This document shows positions 1 to 9,711 of a DNA stretch of 64,000 nt, piece after piece. Every line of letters begins with the position of its first letter. Position 1 is the first letter of the stretch. The position numbers and the translations under genes are program-made. This DNA is from Hesseltinella vesiculosa (taxonomy: Eukaryota > Mucoromycota > Mucoromycetes > Mucorales > Cunninghamellaceae), in contig MCGT01000003.1 of the NCBI GenBank assembly GCA_002104935.1, forward strand, positions 434,001 to 498,000, given 5' to 3'. Below the pieces are notes generated by a model. The model saw only the letters and a program-made list of their open reading frames with translations, did not search any database and was not told the origin of the DNA.

Positions 1-183
1 TCCAGTTGCCATGTTTGCCAATATGATTTTACAACGAAAGCAACTCTGCGAAGGCACCTTAAACGACAACACAACGTAGTTTTGTCTTCTGGAAAACATG
101 GGGGCCAATGGGAAATTGAACAAAACCAACACGCGCAACAAAAAGGACAAAAACAAGACCTTGGCCATGGGCAATGCGAAGGA
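1..183 (+). CDS. C2H2 zinc-finger reading frame, 5' truncated by window edge
   Basis: Frame 1 is open from the first base to a TAG at 181-183. It encodes one C2H2 finger at the edge: CHVC, then F, L, and RRHLKRQH, with spacing C-x2-C-x12-H-x4-H. A Gln-rich tail follows. The frame overlaps the start of the retropepsin ORF by 86 nt in a different frame. This could be the end of a zinc-finger gene, an upstream ORF of a retroelement, or an exon joined to the next ORF. A GT at 77 and an AG at 179-180 would join the two in frame, but there is no pyrimidine tract. The finger is clear; its relation to the next ORF is inference. Confidence 0.45.
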
Positions 184-1141
184 TAGCAACAACAAGAACG
201 ACGATAAGCCTGATTTTGCAGTATCAGTCAAGGCCATCCGATCCTGGGTATCAGTGGTCGTGGGCGAATTCAAGGCTCCTGGTTTTTCACCTCGCTTTGA
301 ATCCGATCTCTTAAAAATTGGAAAGGAAATGCGCATGATGGTCAATGACCTTATTCGACTGGGAGTTGCAAGCCCGTCTGTTGGCGGCATATTGATCCAA
401 GGACGTCGCATCACCACATTTCAATTCGACATAGCTGCCCCCAAGTTGTACCGAATGATCAAGCTGTGTGAATTGACTATGTTTGAAACCATTGACCAAA
501 TTGCTTCCCTGCCGGTGATCGTTTCCCGCATGATCCAAATCAAGCATGTTGCCATGAACACCGCTGGAAAGGTGTGCGCTTTGATGATTGAACGCCAGAA
601 GAAAATGGAAATAGCTCGCCATGGTCGAAACGCCAAACGCCCTGTGATGCCCGCTGCGATAACTGACACTGGTGCTGCTCCTTCACCGTTCATGGCCAAC
701 CCTACCCGCATTAACGTCGCTGTAGCCGTAGAAGACGTAGACGATGACTCTTTTGACGATGATTCAGTTTTTGATGAAGACGGTGGCACTGAATACTCTG
801 AAGTGGAAAGTGACGTGGAAGGATCGTGGAACAATTTCCCTAAAGACGATGACTATGAAGACGTATTGAGTATAGCAGACGGGAAGGAGATGAAAAAACT
901 ATTGCCGTTCTCTGTTCCTGTTACGATCCTTGGTAAACCACTACAAGCCGTGGTAGACACTGGTGCAGCACTTTCCGTTATCAGTTCCGCGCTAGTGCAT
1001 CGTCTTGGACTGGTAGTGGATGGCGACATCGGCCGCCTTGTCAACGATCTTAGCTTAGTGAAGATACGTATGTTTTGCGCAAACGAAGCGCCCCGAAAAG
1101 TGACGGTGAAAGCTGATTATTATGCCTTTGGCCCTGCTTAA
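98..1141 (+). CDS. Retropepsin-like protein of a probable LTR-retroelement or domesticated derivative
   Basis: The ORF encodes 347 aa. The N-terminal 40 residues are Lys/Asn-rich. A helical Gag-like region follows (about 45-200), then a very acidic linker (about 205-260). The C-terminal part reads VPVTILGKPLQAVVDTGAAL, matching a retroviral-type aspartic protease with the DTG active-site triad and the hydrophobic strand before it. Only about 60 residues follow the triad, and I see no clear second glycine-containing flap/ILG motif, so the protease looks short. No reverse transcriptase, integrase or LTR is visible nearby. An AATAAA lies at 1166-1171. It could be a solo gag-pro fragment or a domesticated gene; the intact frame favours recent insertion or selection. 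Confidence 0.55.
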   Translation: MGANGKLNKTNTRNKKDKNKTLAMGNAKDSNNKNDDKPDFAVSVKAIRSWVSVVVGEFKAPGFSPRFESDLLKIGKEMRMMVNDLIRLGVASPSVGGILIQGRRITTFQFDIAAPKLYRMIKLCELTMFETIDQIASLPVIVSRMIQIKHVAMNTAGKVCALMIERQKKMEIARHGRNAKRPVMPAAITDTGAAPSPFMANPTRINVAVAVEDVDDDSFDDDSVFDEDGGTEYSEVESDVEGSWNNFPKDDDYEDVLSIADGKEMKKLLPFSVPVTILGKPLQAVVDTGAALSVISSALVHRLGLVVDGDIGRLVNDLSLVKIRMFCANEAPRKVTVKADYYAFGPA

Positions 1142-1617
1142 CCAAATTCACATTGTGTGATGCTCAATAAAGCTGCTCAAGGATTGTATTGATGTACCGC
1201 CGAGTTGATTGAAAAAAGGAAAATTCACAATGACACCCAGCATAATCGCCAATTTTCCAAAAGCGGCCAAAAAAAGATGTGAAATTTCCCAGAAATACAA
1301 ACCCAGCAAGCCAACATGGAGCTGGCCTACCCTCGCTCGTTATGTTTGCCCATATTATACTATGGTCATGCTGACAAACATAGCAAACTAGAAAAATAGG
1401 TTATTGCCGCTTACCATGTTATCTACAGGTAATAGGATGGCCTAGCAACCTGCCCTTCTGTCGATGATTCACGTGGTAATCTGGGGAAGACGAGCGGGCG
1501 GCAGCGTTTTGGGTTGCCGAACAATGGGCTTTTTTATTTTTTATTTTTTTTAAAAAAAGGATTTCTCTCTCTTCCTTTTTATTTATTCTCTACATTGCAC
1601 ACAACAATCTTATCACC
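1142..1617. other. Intergenic region
   Basis: This holds the 3' flank of the retropepsin ORF, with AATAAA at 1166-1171, and the T-rich promoter/leader of the P450 gene. I see no other gene. Confidence 0.6.
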
Positions 1618-3731
1618 ATGAGCGACACTGACTATATGAAATATGCTGTAGGTGCAGCAGTGGCCGGCATTGCTGCCCTTGCTGCCAAATACCCTGATCG
1701 TGCTATCTTTGACGAACACAACCCAGACACAGCCACTGGCATCGGCTACCCTTTGGTCGGTGCATTGCCCTTTGTTCTCAACAACAAGCATCGCATTCAC
1801 GAACTCATGCTCATCCCCTACACCAACAAAGGTGCCTTGACCATGTAAACCTTCACCTTTTCTCTGCTGTTGCTGCCCTACTGACACGCCTCGTCTTTTA
1901 GCTCGTCCTCCATGCTGTTCAATCCCCACACCGTTCAAACCATTGACCCTGCCAACATTGAGCATGTCCTGAAAAGTAAGCTTGCTAACCTCATGAACGA
2001 CTCGAGGCTCTACTAATTTCCCATGCCCCATAGCCAACTTTGAAAACTATGTCAAGGGACCCAAATTCAATGCCTCGACTGAGCACATCTTGGGTCATGG
2101 GATCTTCAATGCGAACGGTGAACAGTGGCGTTGGCAACGCAAGGCTGCCTCCTTGATCTTCAACGTCAAAAACTTCCGCGATCACTTTACAGAGTAAGCG
2201 CATGTCCCTGAAACGTGGTGCCTCACAACAAAATACGCCATGCATGAATTTTTTTTAGACTTACATTCCTCCCTTTCTAGCGTGTTTGTGAAAGAAATGC
2301 ATATCATGTGCGGCGTGTTTGATGATGCTGTCAAGACCAACAAAATCGTCGATTTACATGACATGATGTTCCGCTTCACTTTGGATAGTTTTGTCTAGTA
2401 AGCAGGCAAGCGCAATGGACATGCTGGGAGGCTGACTTTTTCTTCTTCTTTCAGTCTCGGCTTTGGCGTGGATATTAAATCCTTGACCCAAGGCAACAAG
2501 GTGCCTTTTGCCGCCTCCTTTGACGAACTGCAATTGCTCGCATTTGAAAAATTCATCAATCCCTTTTTGCCAATGCAACAAGCCTTTAACCGCATCTTCC
2601 ACCCAACCCAGCCAACCGTTCAGGATCATCTGAAGGTCATGGAGGAATTCACCACTTCTGTGATTGCCAAGCGTCGCAAGGAGCTGGCTGAAGGTTTACA
2701 GACCAAGGATTTGCTTTCACGTTTCATGTCGGCCCACAATGAACGTGGCGAAGAACTCAATGATATTGAGCTGCGTGATACCATCTTGAACTTCATCATC
2801 GTAAGTGAGGCATACTTTTTCCCGCCTAAATAGCTCATCCCCACATTTTTTTTCTTCCCTTGCCAGGCTGGTCGTGACACAAGTAATTAATTTCAACTTG
2901 CATGAAAAAAGAGCGGGCTCATTTTTTTTTTTGTAGCTGCGCAAGCCTTGTCCTGGGCATTTTATTGTCTGGCCCAAAACCCTCGTGTGGAAGAAAAGCT
3001 GGTCAAGGAAATCAACGAACACATCCCTGATGAACTCGAATCCGACTCATCTGCTCTTTATGAAGCTATCAAAGAAATGTCCTATGCTCATGCTGTGTAG
3101 GTTGTCAAAGAAAAGGAAAACGTGGAACAACGTGACACACGATCGTGCTAGGCAAAAAAAAAAATGCTCACTCTTATTTTTTTTTTCATAGACTTTACGA
3201 AGTGCTGCGATTGTACCCCTCCGTGCCTGCCAACCAAAAATATGCCTTGGAAGATGATATTTGGCCCGATGGCACCTTTGTTAAAAAGGGTCATTATGTC
3301 GTGTGGAATCCTTATGCTCAAGGTAAAATAGCGTACAGCGCTGTCATCGCTGACGTTTTCTTCTGCTTTTGTCCAGGTCGATGTGAAACTGTGTGGGGTC
3401 CAGATGCCAAGCACTTCAAGCCTGAACGATGGATTACACCAGAAGGTGAATTGCGCAGAGAAACCCAAGGCAAATGGCCTGCTTTCCACGTCGGCCCTCG
3501 TGTGTGCTTAGGTAAAAACAAAAGATCTGCACTAGAACGAGTCGCTGACTCCTTTTTTCTCGCAATACCGCAGGACAAAACTTGGCCACCCTGGAAGCCT
3601 TGGTTGCATTATCGATGTTGCTGAAGCGTTTCAAGTTTACCTTGGTGCCTGGCCAAAACATTACTTACAACACCTCGCTGACGCTGCCAATGAAGGATGG
3701 CCTCCGAGTCATGATCGAACACCGTAAATGA
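1618..3731 (+). CDS. Cytochrome P450 monooxygenase, ten exons (CYP509/CYP52-like group)
   Basis: This is a haem-thiolate monooxygenase, expected in the ER membrane. Spliced exons are 1618-1844, 1902-1975, 2034-2193, 2281-2397, 2455-2800, 2867-2882, 2937-3096, 3192-3322, 3377-3511 and 3574-3731. They sum to 1524 nt (507 aa) with frame preserved at each junction. A hydrophobic anchor lies at residues 8-24. The I-helix motif AGRDTT is built from the 16-nt exon at 2867-2882 joined to the next exon. The ExxR motif reads YEVLR, the PERW motif is present, and the haem loop is [10 protein letters not shown] with its Cys ligand. All catalytic motifs are intact and the length is normal. Resemblance to CYP52/CYP86-type enzymes and Mucorales CYP509 is from memory of the motifs; the substrate cannot be told. 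Start: first ATG before the anchor. Confidence 0.9.
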
Positions 3732-4770
3732 AGTATTTGCTCCTCCAAAAAAACCACCGATCTCCTCCAACCGCCATCCTTTTTATATTAATGTATTTCA
3801 TATCTCCCCACTCTTATTTGCTCACATCATATGACTCCTTTCAATTAGCTTGTATGATTAAACTTTCTTTTTTTTTTTGATGTGATTGGAATGGCGCTGT
3901 GTCATCATCGGTAATGACGAAAATGGAAGTCGCTCCAAGTTCTCTGTTGCGAAATGATCAGCCTGTTTTGACAAGAAAGTCTCTTTTTTTCTCATCCATT
4001 GGGAAAAGCTTGGCAAGCACTGCAATAGCCTTCTCCTCCTGACGTTCAAAGGCAGGTGTGGCAGGACAGGTGGCAGTTCAACATGGATATTAGTAAGGCC
4101 GAAGACGATCAAAAACGTTTGATGTTTCAATGGTAAGCCCTGGTGCCATGGCCACTCACAGCTTGTCACCACGTGGGCACAAGACAAAGGCCTAAGCATC
4201 CGAAGCAGACGTTTCAGCGTGAATTCACATGATCTTTGGTTCCACCAGCATCCCGGCGTTCGTGATCAACAACTGCTTGGATGACATTTTTTTTTGACTT
4301 GCGCAGCAAAAAGTGGACCACTTTTCCTTTGTCGATAGCCTCCATGAGCAGCATTGAGCGCATTTGACACTCCTTCCCTCGAGGAATCTACCGAGAAGGA
4401 CCTCGAGGATGAGACCTCTTTTTCAGTTTTTGATTAATCGCATCTGCTCTGATATAATTTTGAAAAAGAAGGCTGAAACAGCGGAAATGATCTTGGAATT
4501 GTTCCCTTTTTGTGCTTGCTAATCATCAATCTCAGGGCTAAAACCTTTTTTTCTCCCCCACATTTTGAAAAAAGGGAACAAGCATCTGGCTTTCAATGGT
4601 ATTGACTTTCCCCAGGCCTTGGCCAGCATGAATGGTCTATAATTTCGCTTTGTCATGATTTTACGTTTTTCTTCCTTGTCACATCACAAACCGTTTGATC
4701 TTAACCTTCCTTTTCCCTCTTTTTTTTTTTTTTTCGTTTCCTTCTCTCTCTTCCTTCCCTCACCTCCTAC
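3732..4770. other. Intergenic region with possible decayed coding remnants
   Basis: This holds the P450 3' flank and the bHLH promoter (T-tract at about 4721-4735). On the minus strand, short stretches around 3970-4330 read like broken coding sequence (see the pseudogene entry). No intact gene is seen. Confidence 0.5.
3940..4345 (-). pseudogene. Possible gene remnant, family unknown
   Basis: Minus-strand segments look protein-like but sit in different frames. One runs IDKGKVVHFLLRKSKKN at about 4287-4338. One contains LITNAGMLVEP (about 4240-4270), resembling the NAG motif of short-chain dehydrogenases. One contains ERQEEKAIAVLAKLFPMDEK (about 3985-4045). Stops and frame changes separate them and no start or splice pattern joins them. 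Chance similarity is possible. Confidence 0.2.
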
Positions 4771-6070
4771 ATGGCATCCACCTCGGATTATAACCCGGCC
4801 CATAAAACCTCGAGCGTCTCCAGTACCAGCAGTTACGAAACCGTCCCTTCTCTCGCTTCCTCCAGTGTCTGTGACATCGATTCACCTGCCATTCAAGACT
4901 TCATGCCATACGATGGTAAACAAATCTAAAATAAAACTTGGACTTTGACTGATTCTATCTCTCTTTTATCAAAGACTCCAACACTTTCATCACTGCCACC
5001 GATCCACCTGCTCTTTACGAGTCAATACCAACCACCTCCTCCCCTCTTGTCAATGAAACAAATCCGTCCTATCCATTTCTTGAACTTGCTTGTACCAAGC
5101 AACAGGTCAGTCTCTCTCACACACACACAAAAAGCAAACACTTTGGCGCCCTTTTTTTAACAAGCAGCAACGCTGTTCTTTTCCTCTTTCTTTTTCCCCA
5201 CCCATATTTTTCTAGCCACAGCCTCTCCCAAGCGTCCCTATCTACCTCCATTGTCATGATGCCCAGTCCAACAACCAACCCACACACGTTCGACCAGACA
5301 TGTGTCAATTCACCTCCCCTTTGAGCACCTACCGCACACCCACGCCCGCCAACGATACTTCGCCGCTTGTCTCACGAGACCTGCTGTCCGAGTCAGAGCG
5401 TCGAGCCAACCACATCGCCTCGGAACAGAAACGTCGCAACATGATCCGCACTGGTTTTAAAGACATGGTCGACATTGTGCCCACCCTCAAGAACGTCAAT
5501 AACTCCAAAAGCACCGTCCTCTTCAAAGCCGCCGAGTACATTCGCCACCTAGAAAAACGTAACCGAGGCCTACGCGACAAGCTCCAAGCGCTGCAGCTGC
5601 GTTTCCAAGTCGCTGGCCAGATGCAGACCAGCAGCCATCTCCTCGACGCTTCGTCCTATTGGCAACCCCATGTGCCAAACAAAAAATCACGCTCCATGTC
5701 GCTCGTCACCCCCGTCTCTGCTTCTTCGTCCGTCGCTTCTTCCACCTCTTCGTCCCTGTCACCCCACGCGCTGGCCGCCTTGATCGCCCATGGAAACCAG
5801 CAACGTCAGCTAGAGCAGCTTCAAGAGCAACTACGTTTCCAGCAAGCTCTCCTGGTCAAGCACAACATCCCCACTTCTTCCACTTCTTCCTTCCATCCCT
5901 CCCTGGCCATTCCCATCACGGATCAGCCTTCCTTTGCTTCCTCCACATCTTCTTCTACACCACCCATCTCCTTTCACCACCGAGCCAGTGCCCCGGCTCT
6001 CGTCATGCCCACGACCTCCCAGCTAGGCAGCCCGTCTTGGTCCAGTGTCAACATCCCCGCCGACCAATGA
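4771..6070 (+). CDS. bHLH transcription factor (Ino4/Mlx-like)
   Basis: This is a DNA-binding regulator expected to bind E-boxes as a dimer in the nucleus. Exons 4771-4915, 4975-5105 and 5216-6070 give 376 aa in frame. The N-terminal 200 residues are Ser/Thr/Pro-rich. The basic region (ERRANHIASEQKRRNMIR) precedes helix 1, a short loop with KSTVLFKAAEYIRHLE in helix 2, and a leucine-rich continuation (LRDKLQALQLRFQ). The His-Glu-Arg spacing of the basic region (H..E..RR) fits E-box (CANNTG) readers. The C-terminal half is Ser-rich and includes a Gln/Leu stretch (RQLEQLQEQLRFQQ). It resembles fungal Ino4-type and animal Mlx-type bHLH proteins; target genes cannot be inferred. The start is the first ATG of the only frame joining all exons. 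Confidence 0.85.
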
Positions 6071-6781
6071 TCTCCCTCTCGGTTTTGGTTTTATTTTTCA
6101 TGCATGGATACCCCTCTTCCTCCTCTTTTATATTACTACGCATTTGTCTACACCCAACTACGATTTCTTGACGTCCCCTTCCGCTTTTTAGCAATTAAAA
6201 AAAAATGAGTGCTGCTCCGAAATGTCTTAGGTGCATGGGCCCCGGCAAAAGCCTTAGCCACTTGCATTGTTGGTGTCAGCGTCAATCACCACACCACTTT
6301 TTTCCTTTTTTTTTTTTTTTGTGCGTTCTTTCCTCTCCATGAGATCAGCAGACTTGGCCGATCGCATGAAGAATGGATGTGGCAAAAAAGCGGTGGACAT
6401 TCCAGGATTTGCCCATGGTGAAGTGAAATGTAACCAATAAAAAATGGCGGAGCGGTGTTTTTTTATTTGAGATTTTTTCCCTTTCGAAACAAAGAGGAAG
6501 GCTTGTACGGCTTGTCCATTCTTGTTTTCCCTTTCCCTCTATACTCTCTTTCTTTGAAGGCTTATTTTCGAAGGCTTGTATACTTTATTGTACTCCGTCT
6601 CCATCAGGATTATATACGCCCTCCACAACCTGGCAACTTGTAAGTAGCTACCCTTTACCATGTTCCGTTTCTTATCGTGCATGGCCATCCAAGAAAGAAA
6701 AAACTTTTTCACATCTGACTCACCCTCATTTTCTATTAGGTCTTTTTTTTTTCTTCTTCCTTGTTTTTACTTTGACGCAAG
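6071..6781. other. Intergenic region
   Basis: This holds the 3' flank of the bHLH gene and the T-rich leader of the Myb/C2H2 gene. A short plus-strand stretch at about 6340-6435 reads DLADRMKNGCGKKAVDIPGF and looks protein-like, but it is isolated and has no splice partner. Confidence 0.5.
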
Positions 6782-9113
6782 ATGGCTCGAGTTCATTTAT
6801 TCTCTGCCTCACCCAAGAATGAAAAAAGACGACGACTTAACCGTCTTCACGAAGATACCATCACGACCATTGACCACACAGCTGAAGAGCTTCATCAACT
6901 GACCCAGGCTAATGAAGCTCCTACCCTGACCGAAACCGACGTCAAAGAAAAGGATTTGTCCTCTCTCGCCCTTAAAAACAACAATGCCCTAGCCTCATTA
7001 TTACAGCAGCACGGGAGTGAAGCCGACTTGAATGGTAAAAGCATCCCCTCCGGTTTGCCGGGCATATCCTCATCGCCTTGTTTCTTTAGCTGCGCTCCAA
7101 GCGCTTTGTACCAAGGCGCTGGCTACTACCCCTGCCACACACGCAAACACATCCAAGGCTACGTCTGGTGGCAGCCACGAAATGACGGAGCAGGAGGCTG
7201 CCGCCACAGCTCTGCAACTCCTTGGCCTGGCCGCCGACAAACGAACGGAAAAATTCAACAAGCCGGAAGATGAGTCAGTCCAGGCGAATGCCACAGCCAT
7301 GGCTGCGGCCGTACTACGTCAGGCCCTGGGCGCCTCCTCCACCGACGCCCTTGACAAGTCTGACCATGACGCTGCCGACAGCCACGACGATACCTCGAAC
7401 GACTACAAACGTGGATCCTGGACCCGTGAAGAAGACGAGCTGCTGCTACAAGGCATCAAAAAGTATGGCTATGGCCGCTGGAAGGAGATCGCAAATACCA
7501 TACCAGGCCGCAAAGGAAAACAGCTCAAACAGCGCTGGGACAATACCTTGGCATCCAAATATGTTGACCGTGATCTGCTACAAGGTAAGATCCGCATCGA
7601 CGACAAAGGTAACACGCATCATCATCATCCTATTGTGGCCGTGGTAGACAAGATCGCTGATATCGCTTCTGCCTTTCCCCTAGTCCTTTGCAAACCAGAG
7701 CCCACAGATTGGACCGAGATTGCACACAAGATTACAGAAAAGGTACGAGAAGGAGACCAGGAAGCAATCGAGGCCCTGCTGTCCCAAGCTTTGCTCGGCA
7801 CTGTCCAGCCGTCCTCTGGTGGATCGGATGCCCTAATGCCCTCTGCTGATAATACCACCCCCTTGGCCATGGATTACCCACCTACCCATCCTACTGCCAC
7901 CGAGTCGCCGTCACTCCATACCGACACCTCGGCTGCTGACGCCACGTCTGCATCTGCCACTGCTGCCGACACTTCCGCTGATGCCACATCGCTCGCTCCC
8001 ACCGACTCACCAGCTGTCAGCACCAGTGAACCTCACCATCCCTCGACCTCGTCCGCCAGCACAGCCCATACCGACCTGCCTGGGTCTGCATCCGCGTCAG
8101 ACCTGGCCTTTACCGATGCTGCTGCTCTGTCACTCTTCCAACAACTCACACAGCAAACCACAATAGCCCAAGCTCATGCACAACCCTCGACGGACAATGA
8201 TACCAGTGCCAGCTTAGCCGCCACCATCCAAGCCCTCGCCAGCAACCCATATTTTCTGTCCAACCTGTTCTCCAACATGGAAGGAAACGGCAGCGCCTCG
8301 CCTTCCTCTACATCCCCCAACAACAATAACGCCACCGCCGCCAACAATAACAACAATGCCGAGCTGCAGAACATCACCCTCGCCGCTGCCACCGCCGCCG
8401 CCGCCCTGGCCATGGCCCATGCCTCCACCTCATCGCCTGTCGATGGTGCTAATGGCGGCGCCGACATCTCGGCCCTGCTGGCAGCCACCATGCGCACGCA
8501 TCTCAGCCAAACCTCCCTACCTACCACCGGCTCCCCATCCTCCAACAAGCGGTCCAGCAGCCAAGGCACCATTGTGACTTCTTCGAGTGCCTCTTCCGCC
8601 AACGGCCAACCCTCGACCGCCGTCATCCATAATCCTCGCAGCGGCCATACCAAACGCCGGCGCTCCGACCCTGCCTTGGCCCATACCCAGAGTGAAGCCA
8701 TGTCTATCTATGCCTCGTCCGCGCCCGTCACCACCTTGGTCAACAACCAGCCCCAAACCGTCTACCCCTGTCTGTTCCCCAACTGTGGCAAAGCTTTTGC
8801 CCGTCTCTACAATCTCAAATCACACTCGCGCACCCATACCGACGACCGTCCTTTCTCCTGCAACGTCTGTGGCACAGCTTTCAGCCGCAACCATGATCTG
8901 AAACGGCATCTCAAAACTCACATTGGCGAGAAGCCCTACAAATGCAATGGCTGCCAAAAGACCTTTTCCAGGTAGGCTAGCGTCCCCTCCCTCTCCCAAT
9001 GAAGATCACGTGTATTCACCTAGCCCACTTTTTTTTTTTTTTTTACTAGATTGGATGCGTTGAAACGGCACAAGAGCAATGCACGCAACCCAGCTGTTTG
9101 TTTGGAATCTTGA
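6782..9113 (+). CDS. Myb/SANT plus three-finger C2H2 transcription factor
   Basis: Exons 6782-7034, 7090-8971 and 9050-9113 join in frame (733 codons if no further intron is removed). The N-terminus is basic and short. A single Myb/SANT repeat follows (KRGSWTREEDELLLQGIKKY ... GRWKEIANTIPGRKGKQLKQ, about residues 213-265). Next is a 350-residue Ser/Thr/Ala/Asn-rich linker. The C-terminus has three fingers: CLFPNC...H-x3-H, CNVC...H-x3-H, and CNGC with a final H and C supplied by exon 3. Finger layout and linkers resemble the calcineurin-responsive Crz1 family. A stop-free 3n segment (7585 or 7609 to 7683) has good splice signals and may be an intron. Role: a nuclear regulator; targets unknown. 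The two-domain pairing is unusual. Confidence 0.85.
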
Positions 9114-9711
9114 ATTTAGCAATACCTCTACTCTTTTATTTCTGTACCTTCTTTTCTTTGTGATATCCAGGCTCGTCACCCCGCTCTCCCCTTTTCATTT
9201 TTTTTTTTTTTGATTTCAACCGCGTTGAGAAAAAGAAAAAAGAAAATAAATATGTCTTCCAATGTCATACCGAGGAATTTACAGTGCTGGCCTGACCTAG
9301 CAGGGTTCAACCATGAAGCATAGCACATTTTAGTAGAGATGAACCAACCGAAGCGGTATTGTCGCTCCCTGGATGGAGTGGTCAAAACGACGCCGGCATC
9401 GACGTGCCTGCATGCAAACCTGCACATCCATGGAGCAACTCCTACGTGCTTCATAGTTTTTTTTTTTTTTTTTTTTTTTTGCACCAGTGTACTGCGATTA
9501 AAGCCACCATGAATTTAATAAAAGCCAGGGATGGCCTACTGTGTTGTTTGCTAATCGAAGATTACTGGGTTGGATAAAAAAAGCATTGGCTAAAATTGTG
9601 TCACGGAATGGGGAAGAGATGGGTGACGAGGGAAAATAGGAAGGGTTCATTTTGGTATCTGAGTCAAAAGAAGGTAAAAAAAAAGATAATGGAGTGAGAG
9701 AGGCAGCTGAT
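9114..9711. other. Convergent intergenic region
   Basis: This is 3' flanking DNA between the Myb/C2H2 gene (+) and cullin-3 (-), with long T runs at 9199-9211 and 9459-9480. No gene is seen. Confidence 0.6.
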
